A stretch of DNA of 57,754 nucleotides from Candidatus Omnitrophota bacterium (GTDB taxonomy: Bacteria > Hinthialibacterota > Hinthialibacteria > Hinthialibacterales > Hinthialibacteraceae). The translations under genes and the position numbers were made by a program. Each line of letters begins with the position of its first letter. Position 1 is the first letter of the stretch. Positions 1-8,036 of this stretch are shown one piece after another. The notes below the pieces were generated by a model. It searched no databases. It had not been told where the DNA came from and worked only from the letters and a program-made list of their open reading frames with translations. The stretch is taken from positions 1 through 57,754 of the forward strand of contig JBFMBP010000048.1 in NCBI GenBank assembly GCA_040755155.1, given 5' to 3'.

Positions 1-80
1 ACTACAATTCAATGTGTATACTATATTGATAGTCATAGATGGGATAAGGAAATTTGTAAAGGGGGAAATTATACAATCAA

Positions 81-236
81 TTATTTTTCGACGACTCTTC
101 TTACTTCAGGCGGCTGACCTGTTACGAAATCTCGATAAATCGGAAAATTTCTGTAAAAAGAGCTGATTGTACTGGCGATAACTCCAACAAATATAGAAAA
201 ATAAACCATCTTTTTAGAAAAAAAAACGTCTTTCAT
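81..236 (-). CDS. Small single-pass membrane protein, 51 aa
   Basis: A 51-residue open frame starts with ATG at 236 and stops with TAA at 81. Its start overlaps the stop of the upstream cysteine-rich gene by one base (TAATG), the classic layout for translational coupling. The protein has a short basic N-terminus (KDVFFSKK), one hydrophobic stretch at about residues 10-27, and a charged C-terminus ending EVRRVVEK. I do not recognise a family. It is the third gene of a minus-strand operon (2102 to 81) with a secreted helical-repeat protein and a CX3C protein. A run of nine T follows the fourth codon start in the coding strand, so frame depends on accurate homopolymer length. It could be a membrane partner of the upstream protein, but that is inference from position only. 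Confidence 0.6.
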   Translation of the reverse strand: MKDVFFSKKMVYFSIFVGVIASTISSFYRNFPIYRDFVTGQPPEVRRVVEK

Positions 237-658
237 TACAAACACCCCACTGCGCAACCTGCTGCGATTGCCGTGAATGTTACTAATTCAAAACCCATAC
301 ATGTTGATACACTTATTGCATAACAATTACCCGCACAAAGTGCATACGCAAGACCAGTACCTGAGCAACCCCACAAACATGCTGTTACAGTACCCCCTTG
401 GTATGCAGTCGATAAACAGGGATCTACTACACCTCTATCTGGATAATATGAATATATACAATCAGTGATGCAATCTCCATATCCATAGGGCGGTATAGGC
501 GTAATTGTCGGCGTAGGATTCGCTCCCGTCGCGAACGCCATTGTATGGGGATTATTATCAGCCTGCATCATGATTATCCAAGCAATTAAAACACCCAACA
601 TAATCAGTAAAGAAACGAAGGAAATCTTTTCTCTTTTATCTTTAGATAATTTTGACAT
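236..658 (-). CDS. Cysteine-rich, membrane-anchored protein with four CX3C motifs
   Basis: This 140-residue protein has a lysine-rich N-terminus, one membrane segment at about residues 12-31, a Thr/Pro linker (PTPTITPIPP, residues 48-57) and then a compact cysteine-rich module. Cysteines lie at 63, 67, 81, 94, 98, 108, 112, 120, 135 and 139. Eight of the ten form four CX3C pairs and two are single, giving the pattern CX3C-C-CX3C repeated twice. The start has a good ribosome site (AAAGGAG six bases before ATG). It lies 31 bp after the helical-repeat gene and overlaps the next small gene by one base. The layout (anchor, flexible linker, disulfide or metal module outside the membrane) suggests a cell-surface or secreted domain. 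I recognise no family; a cysteine-rich binding module or a precursor peptide are both possible. Confidence 0.72.
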   Translation of the reverse strand: MSKLSKDKREKISFVSLLIMLGVLIAWIIMMQADNNPHTMAFATGANPTPTITPIPPYGYGDCITDCIYSYYPDRGVVDPCLSTAYQGGTVTACLWGCSGTGLAYALCAGNCYAISVSTCMGFELVTFTAIAAGCAVGCL

Positions 659-689
659 AATATGCTCCTTTTTTCTATAGGGATTTTGG

Positions 690-2102
690 TTAAAAGGCCT
701 CGGAGTCGAGGATTTTGTCCTTCAACTCTAGGGAAATTTCCCGGCAGCGCACGACGGAACCTTTGGCGTCTTTCGTTACAAGGTTTAGTGCTTCGGAAAG
801 ATAGTTGAGCGCGATGTAAGGTTGTTTTCGATAAACCGCGATCTCCGCCAGGCTATGATTCACCCAACAACGAATTTCTGGAAAGGGTGATTTTCCCAAT
901 ATTCCAAGTAGGATTTGTTCCGCCTCGTCAACCTTTTTGTCGTGCCAGGAGATATACCGCGCCCAGTTCATGGCGCAGTTGGCGCCCGCCAGGGTTTGGG
1001 GGTAGTAGTTGTCCATGACGAACTTGCAGATTTTCGCCGAGCCGTCCAGATCGCCGCCCCAGGCCATACTTTGTTGATGTAAGTCATAGAGTCCGGCGAT
1101 GTCGTCGGCGGAAAATTGCGCTTTGATCTCTTCATCGTTAATCATATCGCTGTCCAGCAGTTGCTTGGTGATGACTTGCGCTTTGGGCAGGTCGCGGTGC
1201 ACGTCCATTTCCAGGTCGCGCACGATGCGCATAGCGCGGGGGTAGATGTATTTCCAATCGCCGGCGTTGCGCTGCATGAATTCGGCGAAATCGGAGCCAG
1301 CCGCGTTTGTATCCCCCATTGCCAGCCGCGCTGACGTGAGATAGAGCGGAACGTTGCGGTATTCGTCCAGGCTCTTGTCTTCCCGCGTTTCGCGTCCCTG
1401 CGCCAGCTCGGCGTCGGCCTCTTGCAAAGCGCTTACCGCTTCGTCGTAGCGCCCATCATTTGCCAGGCAGAGCGCTTGGGCGATCTTTTGCGCCTGCGGA
1501 TGATTGGTGGACGGCGCCAGCGGCGGATAGACCTTTTCCATCGCCATCGCTCCCGTATTGTCGCTCTTCATCAGTTTCAGCAGCGTGATGAAGATAAAAA
1601 AGTCCTCCTGCTCGCCGCGATAGAACGCATACGGCTCTTCGGCGACGGCGCGGCGGTATTCGAGGGTGCAAGCATCGGCCAGTTCGCCGCTTTCGATCAG
1701 GCTTTCGGAATAGCGCAGCAGAGCGTTTTGCCAATGGCGGGCTATGCCGTTAATGAAGAGGGCGATGGCTTCGCCGCCGCGTCCCAGCCGCTTGAGAAAT
1801 TTGGCCTTGGTCAGCGAAGCCTGGCTGAAGAGGTAGGAATTCGCGTCCACGTCTCCCAGCAGCGCTTCCACCGCCGCAAGCGCTTGGGAATTCTCGTCCG
1901 GCGTGTTGGAGTATTTCACCAAATCGTCCAACCCCTTATTCACGGCCTCGGCGTCGTTGGATTTCGCCACAGCATTGAGCGCCAAATCGCGAAAATCGGC
2001 GGAGATGGGGCCTTCGTACATTTGCGCCGCACACGCTAATTCCCCGCAGATTAAGAGAGAAAAAATAGAGCCAGTAAGCAGAAATAGTTGAAATCTGCTC
2101 AT
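690..2102 (-). CDS. Secreted TPR/helical-repeat protein, unknown role
   Basis: A 470-residue protein with a signal peptide (SRFQLFLLTGSIFSLLICGELACA) followed by an all-helical region rich in Ala, Leu and paired helices such as ALCLANDGRYDEAVSALQEA, which resemble tetratricopeptide repeats. The start at 2102 is chosen because AGGAGG sits eight bases upstream; a longer frame to 2189 has no such site. TPR proteins are scaffolds; no catalytic motif is visible. It is the first gene of an operon with the CX3C protein and a small membrane protein, so it may bind or present that protein in the periplasm. Conservation of the trio elsewhere would decide this. Confidence 0.75.
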   Translation of the reverse strand: MSRFQLFLLTGSIFSLLICGELACAAQMYEGPISADFRDLALNAVAKSNDAEAVNKGLDDLVKYSNTPDENSQALAAVEALLGDVDANSYLFSQASLTKAKFLKRLGRGGEAIALFINGIARHWQNALLRYSESLIESGELADACTLEYRRAVAEEPYAFYRGEQEDFFIFITLLKLMKSDNTGAMAMEKVYPPLAPSTNHPQAQKIAQALCLANDGRYDEAVSALQEADAELAQGRETREDKSLDEYRNVPLYLTSARLAMGDTNAAGSDFAEFMQRNAGDWKYIYPRAMRIVRDLEMDVHRDLPKAQVITKQLLDSDMINDEEIKAQFSADDIAGLYDLHQQSMAWGGDLDGSAKICKFVMDNYYPQTLAGANCAMNWARYISWHDKKVDEAEQILLGILGKSPFPEIRCWVNHSLAEIAVYRKQPYIALNYLSEALNLVTKDAKGSVVRCREISLELKDKILDSEAF

Positions 2103-2231
2103 ATCCAACGCCTCCTGTACGATATGATAATTATTATGCTGACGATAATGAAAAAAAAATAGGTCAAGCCTTATCGGCAAAAATATCAAAAATATTTTTA
2201 GCGATTTGGATAAAAAATGTGAAAGGAATAA

Positions 2232-2265
2232 AGGCGGGCTGCGCTTCGCTTTGAGCCCACCCTAC
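2232..2265. repeat. Imperfect intergenic hairpin ending CACCCTAC
   Basis: The stretch GGCGGGCT ... AGCCCACCCTAC forms an imperfect hairpin between two minus-strand genes. It resembles the hairpin at 5089-5120 (GTAGGGCGAGC) and may belong to the same dispersed class. It could also end transcription of the regulator gene, though there is no T run. Confidence 0.45.
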
Positions 2266-2287
2266 ATAACTTTCCACGGCAGGTCGT

Positions 2288-3751
2288 CTACTCTCGAAAC
2301 TCCGAAGGGGAGAAGCCGCAGCGCGATAAAACGCGGTAGAGGGATTCCCTCGTCAATCCCGCTTCTTCCGCCGCTTTTCGCACGTCGCCATCCGTTTTGA
2401 TCAACAAGGCTTTAATGTAAGCGCGCTCCGCATCCAAAACGGCGGCGTCCCGGAAGGATTTAAAATCCTTTTCCAGAGGGGAGGAAGAAAGAATATCGTT
2501 CTCGGAGAGGGAAGGGGACAATCGATCGTCTTCGAGTTGAATATGCGATTCATCGATCTCGCCGCCGGAGGCGTTGAAAAACGCGGATTCGATAGCGAAC
2601 TTCAATTGGCGTATATTGCCCGGCCATGAAAAAGATAACATCCGCCGCATGGCATTAGGAGCGATCGTTACCTTCTCCCGTTCCTGTTGCGCCGCGATTT
2701 CATCGAGAAAATGCTGCGCCAATATGGGAATATCGGATGCTCTTTCCCGCAATGGGGGCGCGAAAATTTTTTGTGCGGAAATCCGATAATAGAGGTCCTG
2801 GCGAAATTTTTGCTGGCTGGTTTCTTTCTTCAAATCGCGGTTGGTGGCGCAAAGAATGCGAAAATCGCTTTCAATCTCCTTAGTGCTGCCGATAGGACGA
2901 AAGCGCTTGGTTTCCAAACAGCGAAGCAGTTTCGGCTGAATTTCCATAGCGAATTCGCCCACTTCATCGAGAAAGAGCGTTCCGCCATCCGCTTCTTTCA
3001 ACAAACCGCTTCGTTCCACCGATCCGGTAAAAGCGCCTTTCGTCGATCCAAAAAGGATCGATTCGATCAAGGATTCGGGAGTCGCCGTGCAATCCATAAT
3101 GATGAAAGGCTTCTTGCAGCGGCTACTGTTTAAGTGAATCGCCTCGGCGATATATTCCTTTCCGCATCCCGTTTCTCCTTCGATCAAAACGGGCAAATTG
3201 TTGTCGGCGGAACGCAAAATGGCTTCGTAAACCGATTCCATCGCTTTTGAAGGGCCGACGGCTCCCGGAAATTCAAACCGTCCTTGTTTGGCCTTAAACC
3301 GATAATTTTGTTCGCGCCGCAAAGAGCAGACCTCTTCGATCCTTTGAATTTTCGTTAAAAGCATCTCCGAAGTAACCGGTTTTGTTAGAAAATCCCAGGC
3401 GCCCGCATGCATGGCTTCCACCGCTCTCTCGATCGTTCCATATCCCGTAATAATAATGAATAGCATTTGAGGATTCATTTGCTTCAGCCGCCCAATAAGA
3501 AGAACGCCATTCAGATCGGGAAGTTGATCGTCCAGCAAAGCGATATCGAAAAGTTGACGGGAGGCTTCTTTGATTGCGGAAGCGGCGTCGCAAGCCGCTA
3601 CGGTAAAATAACCATAGAGCAACAGGATTTTTTGGAGAATATCGCGTACGACAGGATCGTCGTCCACTACCAAAATGGAAATGGGCTTTCGTCTTTCATC
3701 GTTTAAAATCGATTGTTCGAGATTTTCGTTTATCATCGAATTCGCTGGCAT
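2288..3751 (-). CDS. Sigma-54-dependent response regulator, NtrC family
   Basis: A 487-residue activator of RNA polymerase holding sigma-54. Domains: receiver (about 24-140) with acidic pocket DDD 30-32, phospho-acceptor Asp74, Thr102 and Lys124; AAA+ domain (about 162-390) with Walker A GETGCGKE (192-199), sigma-54 contact loop GAFTGS (239-244), Walker B TLFLDE (258-263) and RERASDIP arginine region; Fis-type helix-turn-helix at about 453-478. The last residue of the GAFTGA loop is Ser rather than Ala. The start at 3751 is not backed by a clear ribosome site; Met6 is an alternative. A palindrome at 3759-3794 lies immediately upstream and may be an autoregulatory site. No histidine kinase is adjacent. 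It diverges from a pseudo-receiver and cheW. Nitrogen control of the amt genes at 18009-21999 is possible but unproven. Confidence 0.93.
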   Translation of the reverse strand: MPANSMINENLEQSILNDERRKPISILVVDDDPVVRDILQKILLLYGYFTVAACDAASAIKEASRQLFDIALLDDQLPDLNGVLLIGRLKQMNPQMLFIIITGYGTIERAVEAMHAGAWDFLTKPVTSEMLLTKIQRIEEVCSLRREQNYRFKAKQGRFEFPGAVGPSKAMESVYEAILRSADNNLPVLIEGETGCGKEYIAEAIHLNSSRCKKPFIIMDCTATPESLIESILFGSTKGAFTGSVERSGLLKEADGGTLFLDEVGEFAMEIQPKLLRCLETKRFRPIGSTKEIESDFRILCATNRDLKKETSQQKFRQDLYYRISAQKIFAPPLRERASDIPILAQHFLDEIAAQQEREKVTIAPNAMRRMLSFSWPGNIRQLKFAIESAFFNASGGEIDESHIQLEDDRLSPSLSENDILSSSPLEKDFKSFRDAAVLDAERAYIKALLIKTDGDVRKAAEEAGLTRESLYRVLSRCGFSPSEFRE

Positions 3752-3758
3752 TTCAAGT

Positions 3759-3794
3759 GTAACCTATCGGGATAATTGTAATCGATAAGGTTAC
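3759..3794. promoter_or_regulatory. Candidate operator palindrome before the NtrC-type regulator
   Basis: GTAACCTATCG and CGATAAGGTTAC form an inverted repeat of 11 pairs with one extra base in the right arm, spaced by 13 bases. It begins eight bases upstream of the regulator start in the 350-bp divergent gap 3752-4101. Its position fits an autorepressor or activator site, or a leader hairpin. The rest of the gap is AT-rich and I see no other motif in it. Confidence 0.5.
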
Positions 3795-4101
3795 TTCTCA
3801 TGATATCATAGGATTCTTTACCAACCAAACGGCAAAGCGAAATTTCCTCGCGCCGATGCGCATAATTTAATTTAAACCTATAGAAATAAATAACTTAGCG
3901 CTTTCATTCGATTCCAATAAATCGGATATTTCCTCGGAATTCCATCTTTTCATCCGATAAAAATGCAGATCGTTCAACTGGCGCCTAACTTGCTCATTGA
4001 CTAACAATCAAAACCGGCGTTTTTCTTTGGCGTATTGCGTTTGAGCAATCATTTACGCCCAAGAGTCGGTATTATCATTCATTTAGAAATCCGAGGGAAT
4101 T

Positions 4102-4494
4102 ATGTATACGCCGATGATATCGTCATCTACGGCGCTGATTATATCCCAGGACGAAACTTTTATCCTGGATATAAAGGATAGGCTTCGCCAAGAATTCAAT
4201 CTCCAAATCCGCTTGTTCGATTTAAAAATACTTAAGCAGCCTTTTCGTCATACAAAACCTTTATTCGTTATATGGGATGGGAGAAATCCTTGCGATAATT
4301 GGAATTATCTTTTGCGTTGGATCCGCGAACATTTGCGTGGATGTCCCATCATCGCTCTTTTTGACGAATCGGGAAAAGAGATCCGCCGCGAATTGCAAAA
4401 AATGGGAATCAATATCTTTTTGGATTTCGATTCCTTTCAATTTGCGGACGATTTGAATAGGCACGTTTCCGCCATTTTAATGGATTCCAATTAA
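4102..4494 (+). CDS. Degenerate receiver-like (pseudo-receiver) protein
   Basis: A 130-residue single-domain protein with the alternating strand-helix rhythm of a CheY-like receiver: TALIISQDE (strand 1), LFVIWDGRNP (strand 3, with Asp at the phospho-acceptor place), CPIIALFDE (strand 4) and GINIFLDFDS where the usual Lys-Pro of strand 5 is absent. The acidic pair is reduced to DE. The missing lysine argues against normal phosphotransfer chemistry. ATG at 4102 follows GAGGGA at a usual distance. It lies 99 bp before cheW and is probably co-transcribed with it, suggesting a signalling partner. The family assignment is by fold pattern only. Confidence 0.65.
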   Translation: MYTPMISSSTALIISQDETFILDIKDRLRQEFNLQIRLFDLKILKQPFRHTKPLFVIWDGRNPCDNWNYLLRWIREHLRGCPIIALFDESGKEIRRELQKMGINIFLDFDSFQFADDLNRHVSAILMDSN

Positions 4495-4593
4495 AAAACT
4501 ATTTGCGATCGGCTTATTTGACGTTACACTAAATCAACAGAAACAATAGTATATCAATAATATCCGTGGATTATCGAGAGGAGAAATCCAATT

Positions 4594-5073
4594 ATGTCGG
4601 ACGAAAAGCAAAAAGAAGTTCAAGCGCAGCAATACGTTTGTTTCGTCGTGCATGGAGAGGAATACGGCGTGCCTATTTTATGCGTTCAAGAGATTATTCG
4701 TTATGAGACGCTGACCCGCGTGCCCCAAAGCCCTCCTTTCATCGATGGCGTATTGAACTTGCGCGGCCAGGTTATCCCCGTTATGAATCTGCGCAAAAAA
4801 TTCTCGCTGCCCCCGCGCGAACTGGATAAATCGACGCGCATAATCGTCGTCGAGGTGAAAAAGAGGGTAGTAGGAATCGTCGTCGACGAGGTATCCGAAG
4901 TATTGCAAATCAATGCGGAATCGATCGATCCGCCGCCGCCGATGGGCGCCCAAATCAACACGAATTTCATTCAGGGAATGGGGAAATTGGACGAACACCT
5001 CGTTATTCTTTTGGATATTGACAAAGTTCTTTCCTCGGATGAAGTGACCATGATGGAAAGCGCTATAGCATGA
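4594..5073 (+). CDS. cheW: Chemotaxis coupling protein CheW
   Basis: CheW links chemoreceptors to the kinase CheA at the inner face of the membrane. The 159-residue protein has the family pattern: YVCFVVHGEEYGVPILCVQEII, the conserved turn VLNLRGQVIPVMNLR, IIVVEVKKRVVGIVVDEVSEV, and the C-terminal FIQGMGKLDEHLVILLDIDKVL. Length is typical of a single CheW domain. GAGAGGAG gives a strong ribosome site before ATG at 4594. No cheA or receptor gene is in the window, so it may serve a distant array or act in another two-component pathway. The upstream pseudo-receiver is the nearest possible partner. Confidence 0.95.
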   Translation: MSDEKQKEVQAQQYVCFVVHGEEYGVPILCVQEIIRYETLTRVPQSPPFIDGVLNLRGQVIPVMNLRKKFSLPPRELDKSTRIIVVEVKKRVVGIVVDEVSEVLQINAESIDPPPPMGAQINTNFIQGMGKLDEHLVILLDIDKVLSSDEVTMMESAIA

Positions 5074-5088
5074 ACATCGCAATGTGCA

Positions 5089-5120
5089 TGTAGGGCGAGC
5101 CAAAGAAAGCTCGCCCTACA
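5089..5120. terminator. Perfect 12-bp hairpin between convergent genes
   Basis: TGTAGGGCGAGC, an eight-base loop, and GCTCGCCCTACA form a perfect stem 16 bases after the cheW stop and before the stop of the opposite-strand membrane protein. There is no long T run. It may stop transcription from both sides, or be a copy of a dispersed repeat (compare 2232-2265). Confidence 0.6.
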
Positions 5121-5160
5121 TTTCTGCGCTTGCCTCTTCGGCCTAAACGAAACATTCTCT

Positions 5161-7905
5161 TCACTTTTCTGCATTCCCCGTTATACGAAAATCGTCCGCA
5201 AGAATATGCCCCCAAGGTTCGGACGAGGCGTCGACGATTTCAAGGCGAGCCTTTTTCCCTCTCCAATGGCGTATATCCCAAACAACGCGCTCCATTTTTT
5301 CTGAACGCTTTCCCGCCGCGCGCAAAACCACTGCGCCATCGATGAGCAAACCGACGTACGTTCGATCGGGATCGTCGCCCCCTCCTAAAAGAAAAACGAT
5401 GTGATCCGACTCTACGATAAACTCCGGCGAAAGCAGGAGTCCTTGCGCTTCATCGGAGCCGTTGAAATAGGAATCAACGAAATAATTCCCCTCTGCGCCT
5501 TCCACAAACGATTGGCCGCCTATCGCTTGGCAGACGGGCGCCGCGCCGAAAGCCGCGCCGCTCGCCGTCCAATCGCTATAACTTCCATTTTCAAAATTCC
5601 AATAGCGTCCGGGAGGGCGAAAAACCTGCGCGACATGATCGAGGCGCACTACTTTCCCCGCATCGCGGCTCGCCGCCATCCAGATCGCCTGCCGATTCCG
5701 CCAAGGATCAAGGGACCACCGCACCGGCCCCCATCCTTCCTCTCCCCCGCCGTGAAGCGCCCGCACCACCCGCCACCCGCCAATCTCTAAAGGCTTAATT
5801 TCGGATTCGTGGGAGAAATCGAAACTATATTTCAATTGCTGCGGGCGGACATAATAAAAAATGCTTCCCAAAAGCGGTTCGCCGGAATGGCGTTGAAAGA
5901 TGGATCGCGCTTCCCGAATGGGAAGTTCGTCTCCATAAGGCGATTTCTCGAAAACGGCCAAGCAGATAACGGAAGCTGTAGCCTCTTTCGGCATAGATGC
6001 CCAGAAGCGCAATTCGTCCCCTGCGATAATAAAGGGCTGTGATTCCAATGTTCCCAAAGTTTGTTCCGCCTCGAGGCGATTGCCGGCGGAGATTTCATCG
6101 TCTTGGGGCGATCGCCGAAAAGCCATGCCGATTCGTTTTGCGCCAAGATAGCCATTTTCGTAGGTCCACTCGTCGCCCGCCAAACGGCATCTTTCCGTTT
6201 CCATTACGGGAAAACGCCCCGCTTTCTCTTTACGAGGGATATATAAATTTACGTTTTGAATTCGAGTCGACTCGAAAAAAGCAGATAAAGAACCCCGCCA
6301 CCGGCTCTCAAAGGAACTCGGCTTTCCCGCCAGCGCTTCTTTAAAAGTAGGAAAAAGAACCAAAGGCTGCCGCGCATAAGAATCGGGAAAAATAGGCTCC
6401 CAATCCAAAGCGGGAAAAGAATGGCGGATGTAATCCAAACTAAGCGGAGTCAACTTTTCCCAATCTGAAAAATGCGCGAAGAGAGCAGGAGAAAATCGAA
6501 CGGCGCGCCTTGTATCCGGACGATTCGAATCATAAGCAAACGCCCGTTCGATCGAGGAATGAATATTATTCCAATACCCGGCGCGGGTGAAGAGAAGGCG
6601 GTATTCCATCGGTAAAAGATTGATGGCAAGAAATCCTATAACGCCGGTCATAACAATCAGGACGGTTCGATGGAGTTTCATCTCACTTTTCGCCGCCCAA
6701 TAGATTCCCCGAACCGCCAGCAAAATCATCGGCGGCAAAACAATCAAGCCGATTTCTTTACTGGTTTCCAAAGGAAGAAAGGATGCCGCTGCTCCAAAGG
6801 CGGCCAAGATGAAAAGCAGGAATATTCCTTCCTCTTTTTTCCCGCCTTCCATAAGCCAATACGCGGCGCCCGCCATAGCCAGGAATCCGAAGATCGGAAC
6901 GGGAAACGGAAGATCAAGGCCGCCATTGCCCCAAAATAGCAGCCCTTGCTGAAATCGATGCGGCCATTCTCCCGTAAGCATTTTTACGAGATTCAATTCG
7001 GCAAAGAAGCCGGGAAATTCCGCGAGAGACAATCCCCCAAACGCTCCATATTGAATCGATAAAAATAGATAGGCGAATCCCATCGGCGCAACCGCGAGCA
7101 GGGGCGCAAACAACCAGGCCAAGGCGTCGCGCCGCTCTGTTTTTACCGAATCGATTTTTATCGCCGCGAACAGGAAAGGAAAAACGGCGATTATGGCCGC
7201 AAGCAAAAATCCTTCCGCGCCGCTGGCGCTCAAAAAAACGAGGGTTAAGAAATAACCGTTCAGGCCATCGTCTCTTTGGGGATATCGGTTTAACGTTTCG
7301 ATAAAGATAATGGAGGTCAATACAGCGGAAGGCGAAAACTGCGCCGTCATCCACAAAATGGGATGAACCGCCAATAGAATCCAAAACGGCAGGCTTTCCT
7401 CCGATTCAAGCCATCGTCTTTGGAAACGAATCAGACTCCCCATGAAGAGGGCGAATAGAATGGTTTGTCCGATCCAAAGCCAGAAGAGCGAAGAAGATAG
7501 AATCCGCTGCGCGGCGTAAATCGCGCCCGCCAGCAGCGCATGGATATTTTGCAGAGGAACAATCAGGCTGGTATTATCGCCGGGAGGGAACATCTGAAAA
7601 AACGACCGCGAAAACAATAGCGTCAAGCAATCTCGATTCGAATAAGCGAAAAGAACTTTCTCGGAAGCGATCAACGCCAAAGCGTGAACCAAGGCGAATA
7701 CGATCGTCAAAACGATGGGAATTCGCAACGAAATTCCATGGTTCGCCGCCGGCTCGCCGTTTATTCCCTGATTCATGGATTTAACAATTCCTATGGATGA
7801 ATCGCCGGATTTTCTTGAATGGCTAAGCGCTCCCATCGCCGCCAGCGAAAAGAAACGAGCCGTTTCCGGAAATGGCCGCTTATTCTTCTTGCCCGCGATT
7901 TTCAT
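5161..7905 (-). CDS. Multi-pass membrane protein with C-terminal GH32-like beta-sandwich module
   Basis: A protein of about 914 residues. The N-terminal half has around ten hydrophobic segments (for example PIVLTIVFALVHALALIA and LFWLWIGQTILFALFMGSLI) in the style of large GT-C or O-antigen-type membrane enzymes, though I see no diagnostic catalytic motif. The middle is soluble. The last 150 residues match a module often found on bacterial hydrolases and planctomycete proteins: WNFENGSYSDW ... VEGAEGNYFVDSY ... LLLSPEFIVESDHIVFLLGGG ... RRV-type WDI...GKKARLEIVD ... WGHILADDFRI. That module is probably extracytoplasmic. ATG at 7905 has no clear ribosome site; a TTG at 7923 and internal ATGs at 7836 and 7779 are alternatives. 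Fusing a membrane glycosyltransferase-like part with this module is unusual. It might attach or bind surface sugar. Confidence 0.72.
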   Translation of the reverse strand: MKIAGKKNKRPFPETARFFSLAAMGALSHSRKSGDSSIGIVKSMNQGINGEPAANHGISLRIPIVLTIVFALVHALALIASEKVLFAYSNRDCLTLLFSRSFFQMFPPGDNTSLIVPLQNIHALLAGAIYAAQRILSSSLFWLWIGQTILFALFMGSLIRFQRRWLESEESLPFWILLAVHPILWMTAQFSPSAVLTSIIFIETLNRYPQRDDGLNGYFLTLVFLSASGAEGFLLAAIIAVFPFLFAAIKIDSVKTERRDALAWLFAPLLAVAPMGFAYLFLSIQYGAFGGLSLAEFPGFFAELNLVKMLTGEWPHRFQQGLLFWGNGGLDLPFPVPIFGFLAMAGAAYWLMEGGKKEEGIFLLFILAAFGAAASFLPLETSKEIGLIVLPPMILLAVRGIYWAAKSEMKLHRTVLIVMTGVIGFLAINLLPMEYRLLFTRAGYWNNIHSSIERAFAYDSNRPDTRRAVRFSPALFAHFSDWEKLTPLSLDYIRHSFPALDWEPIFPDSYARQPLVLFPTFKEALAGKPSSFESRWRGSLSAFFESTRIQNVNLYIPRKEKAGRFPVMETERCRLAGDEWTYENGYLGAKRIGMAFRRSPQDDEISAGNRLEAEQTLGTLESQPFIIAGDELRFWASMPKEATASVICLAVFEKSPYGDELPIREARSIFQRHSGEPLLGSIFYYVRPQQLKYSFDFSHESEIKPLEIGGWRVVRALHGGGEEGWGPVRWSLDPWRNRQAIWMAASRDAGKVVRLDHVAQVFRPPGRYWNFENGSYSDWTASGAAFGAAPVCQAIGGQSFVEGAEGNYFVDSYFNGSDEAQGLLLSPEFIVESDHIVFLLGGGDDPDRTYVGLLIDGAVVLRAAGKRSEKMERVVWDIRHWRGKKARLEIVDASSEPWGHILADDFRITGNAEK

Positions 7906-8036
7906 ACTATAATTGAAAGACAAACGTTCGTCAGGGAAAAGGGGCTCCTTGAAGCGACTTTTCTCGAAAGAGCGTTGAGGCCGATTGAACCTGATCTATT
8001 CAATCCCACAACTGCCAATCGTTTAAAGGTGAATCG

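Noticed and set aside
1422-2039. 205-codon plus-strand frame inside the TPR gene
   Set aside because: Antisense shadow of a high-GC coding region; the TPR frame has the ribosome site and signal peptide.
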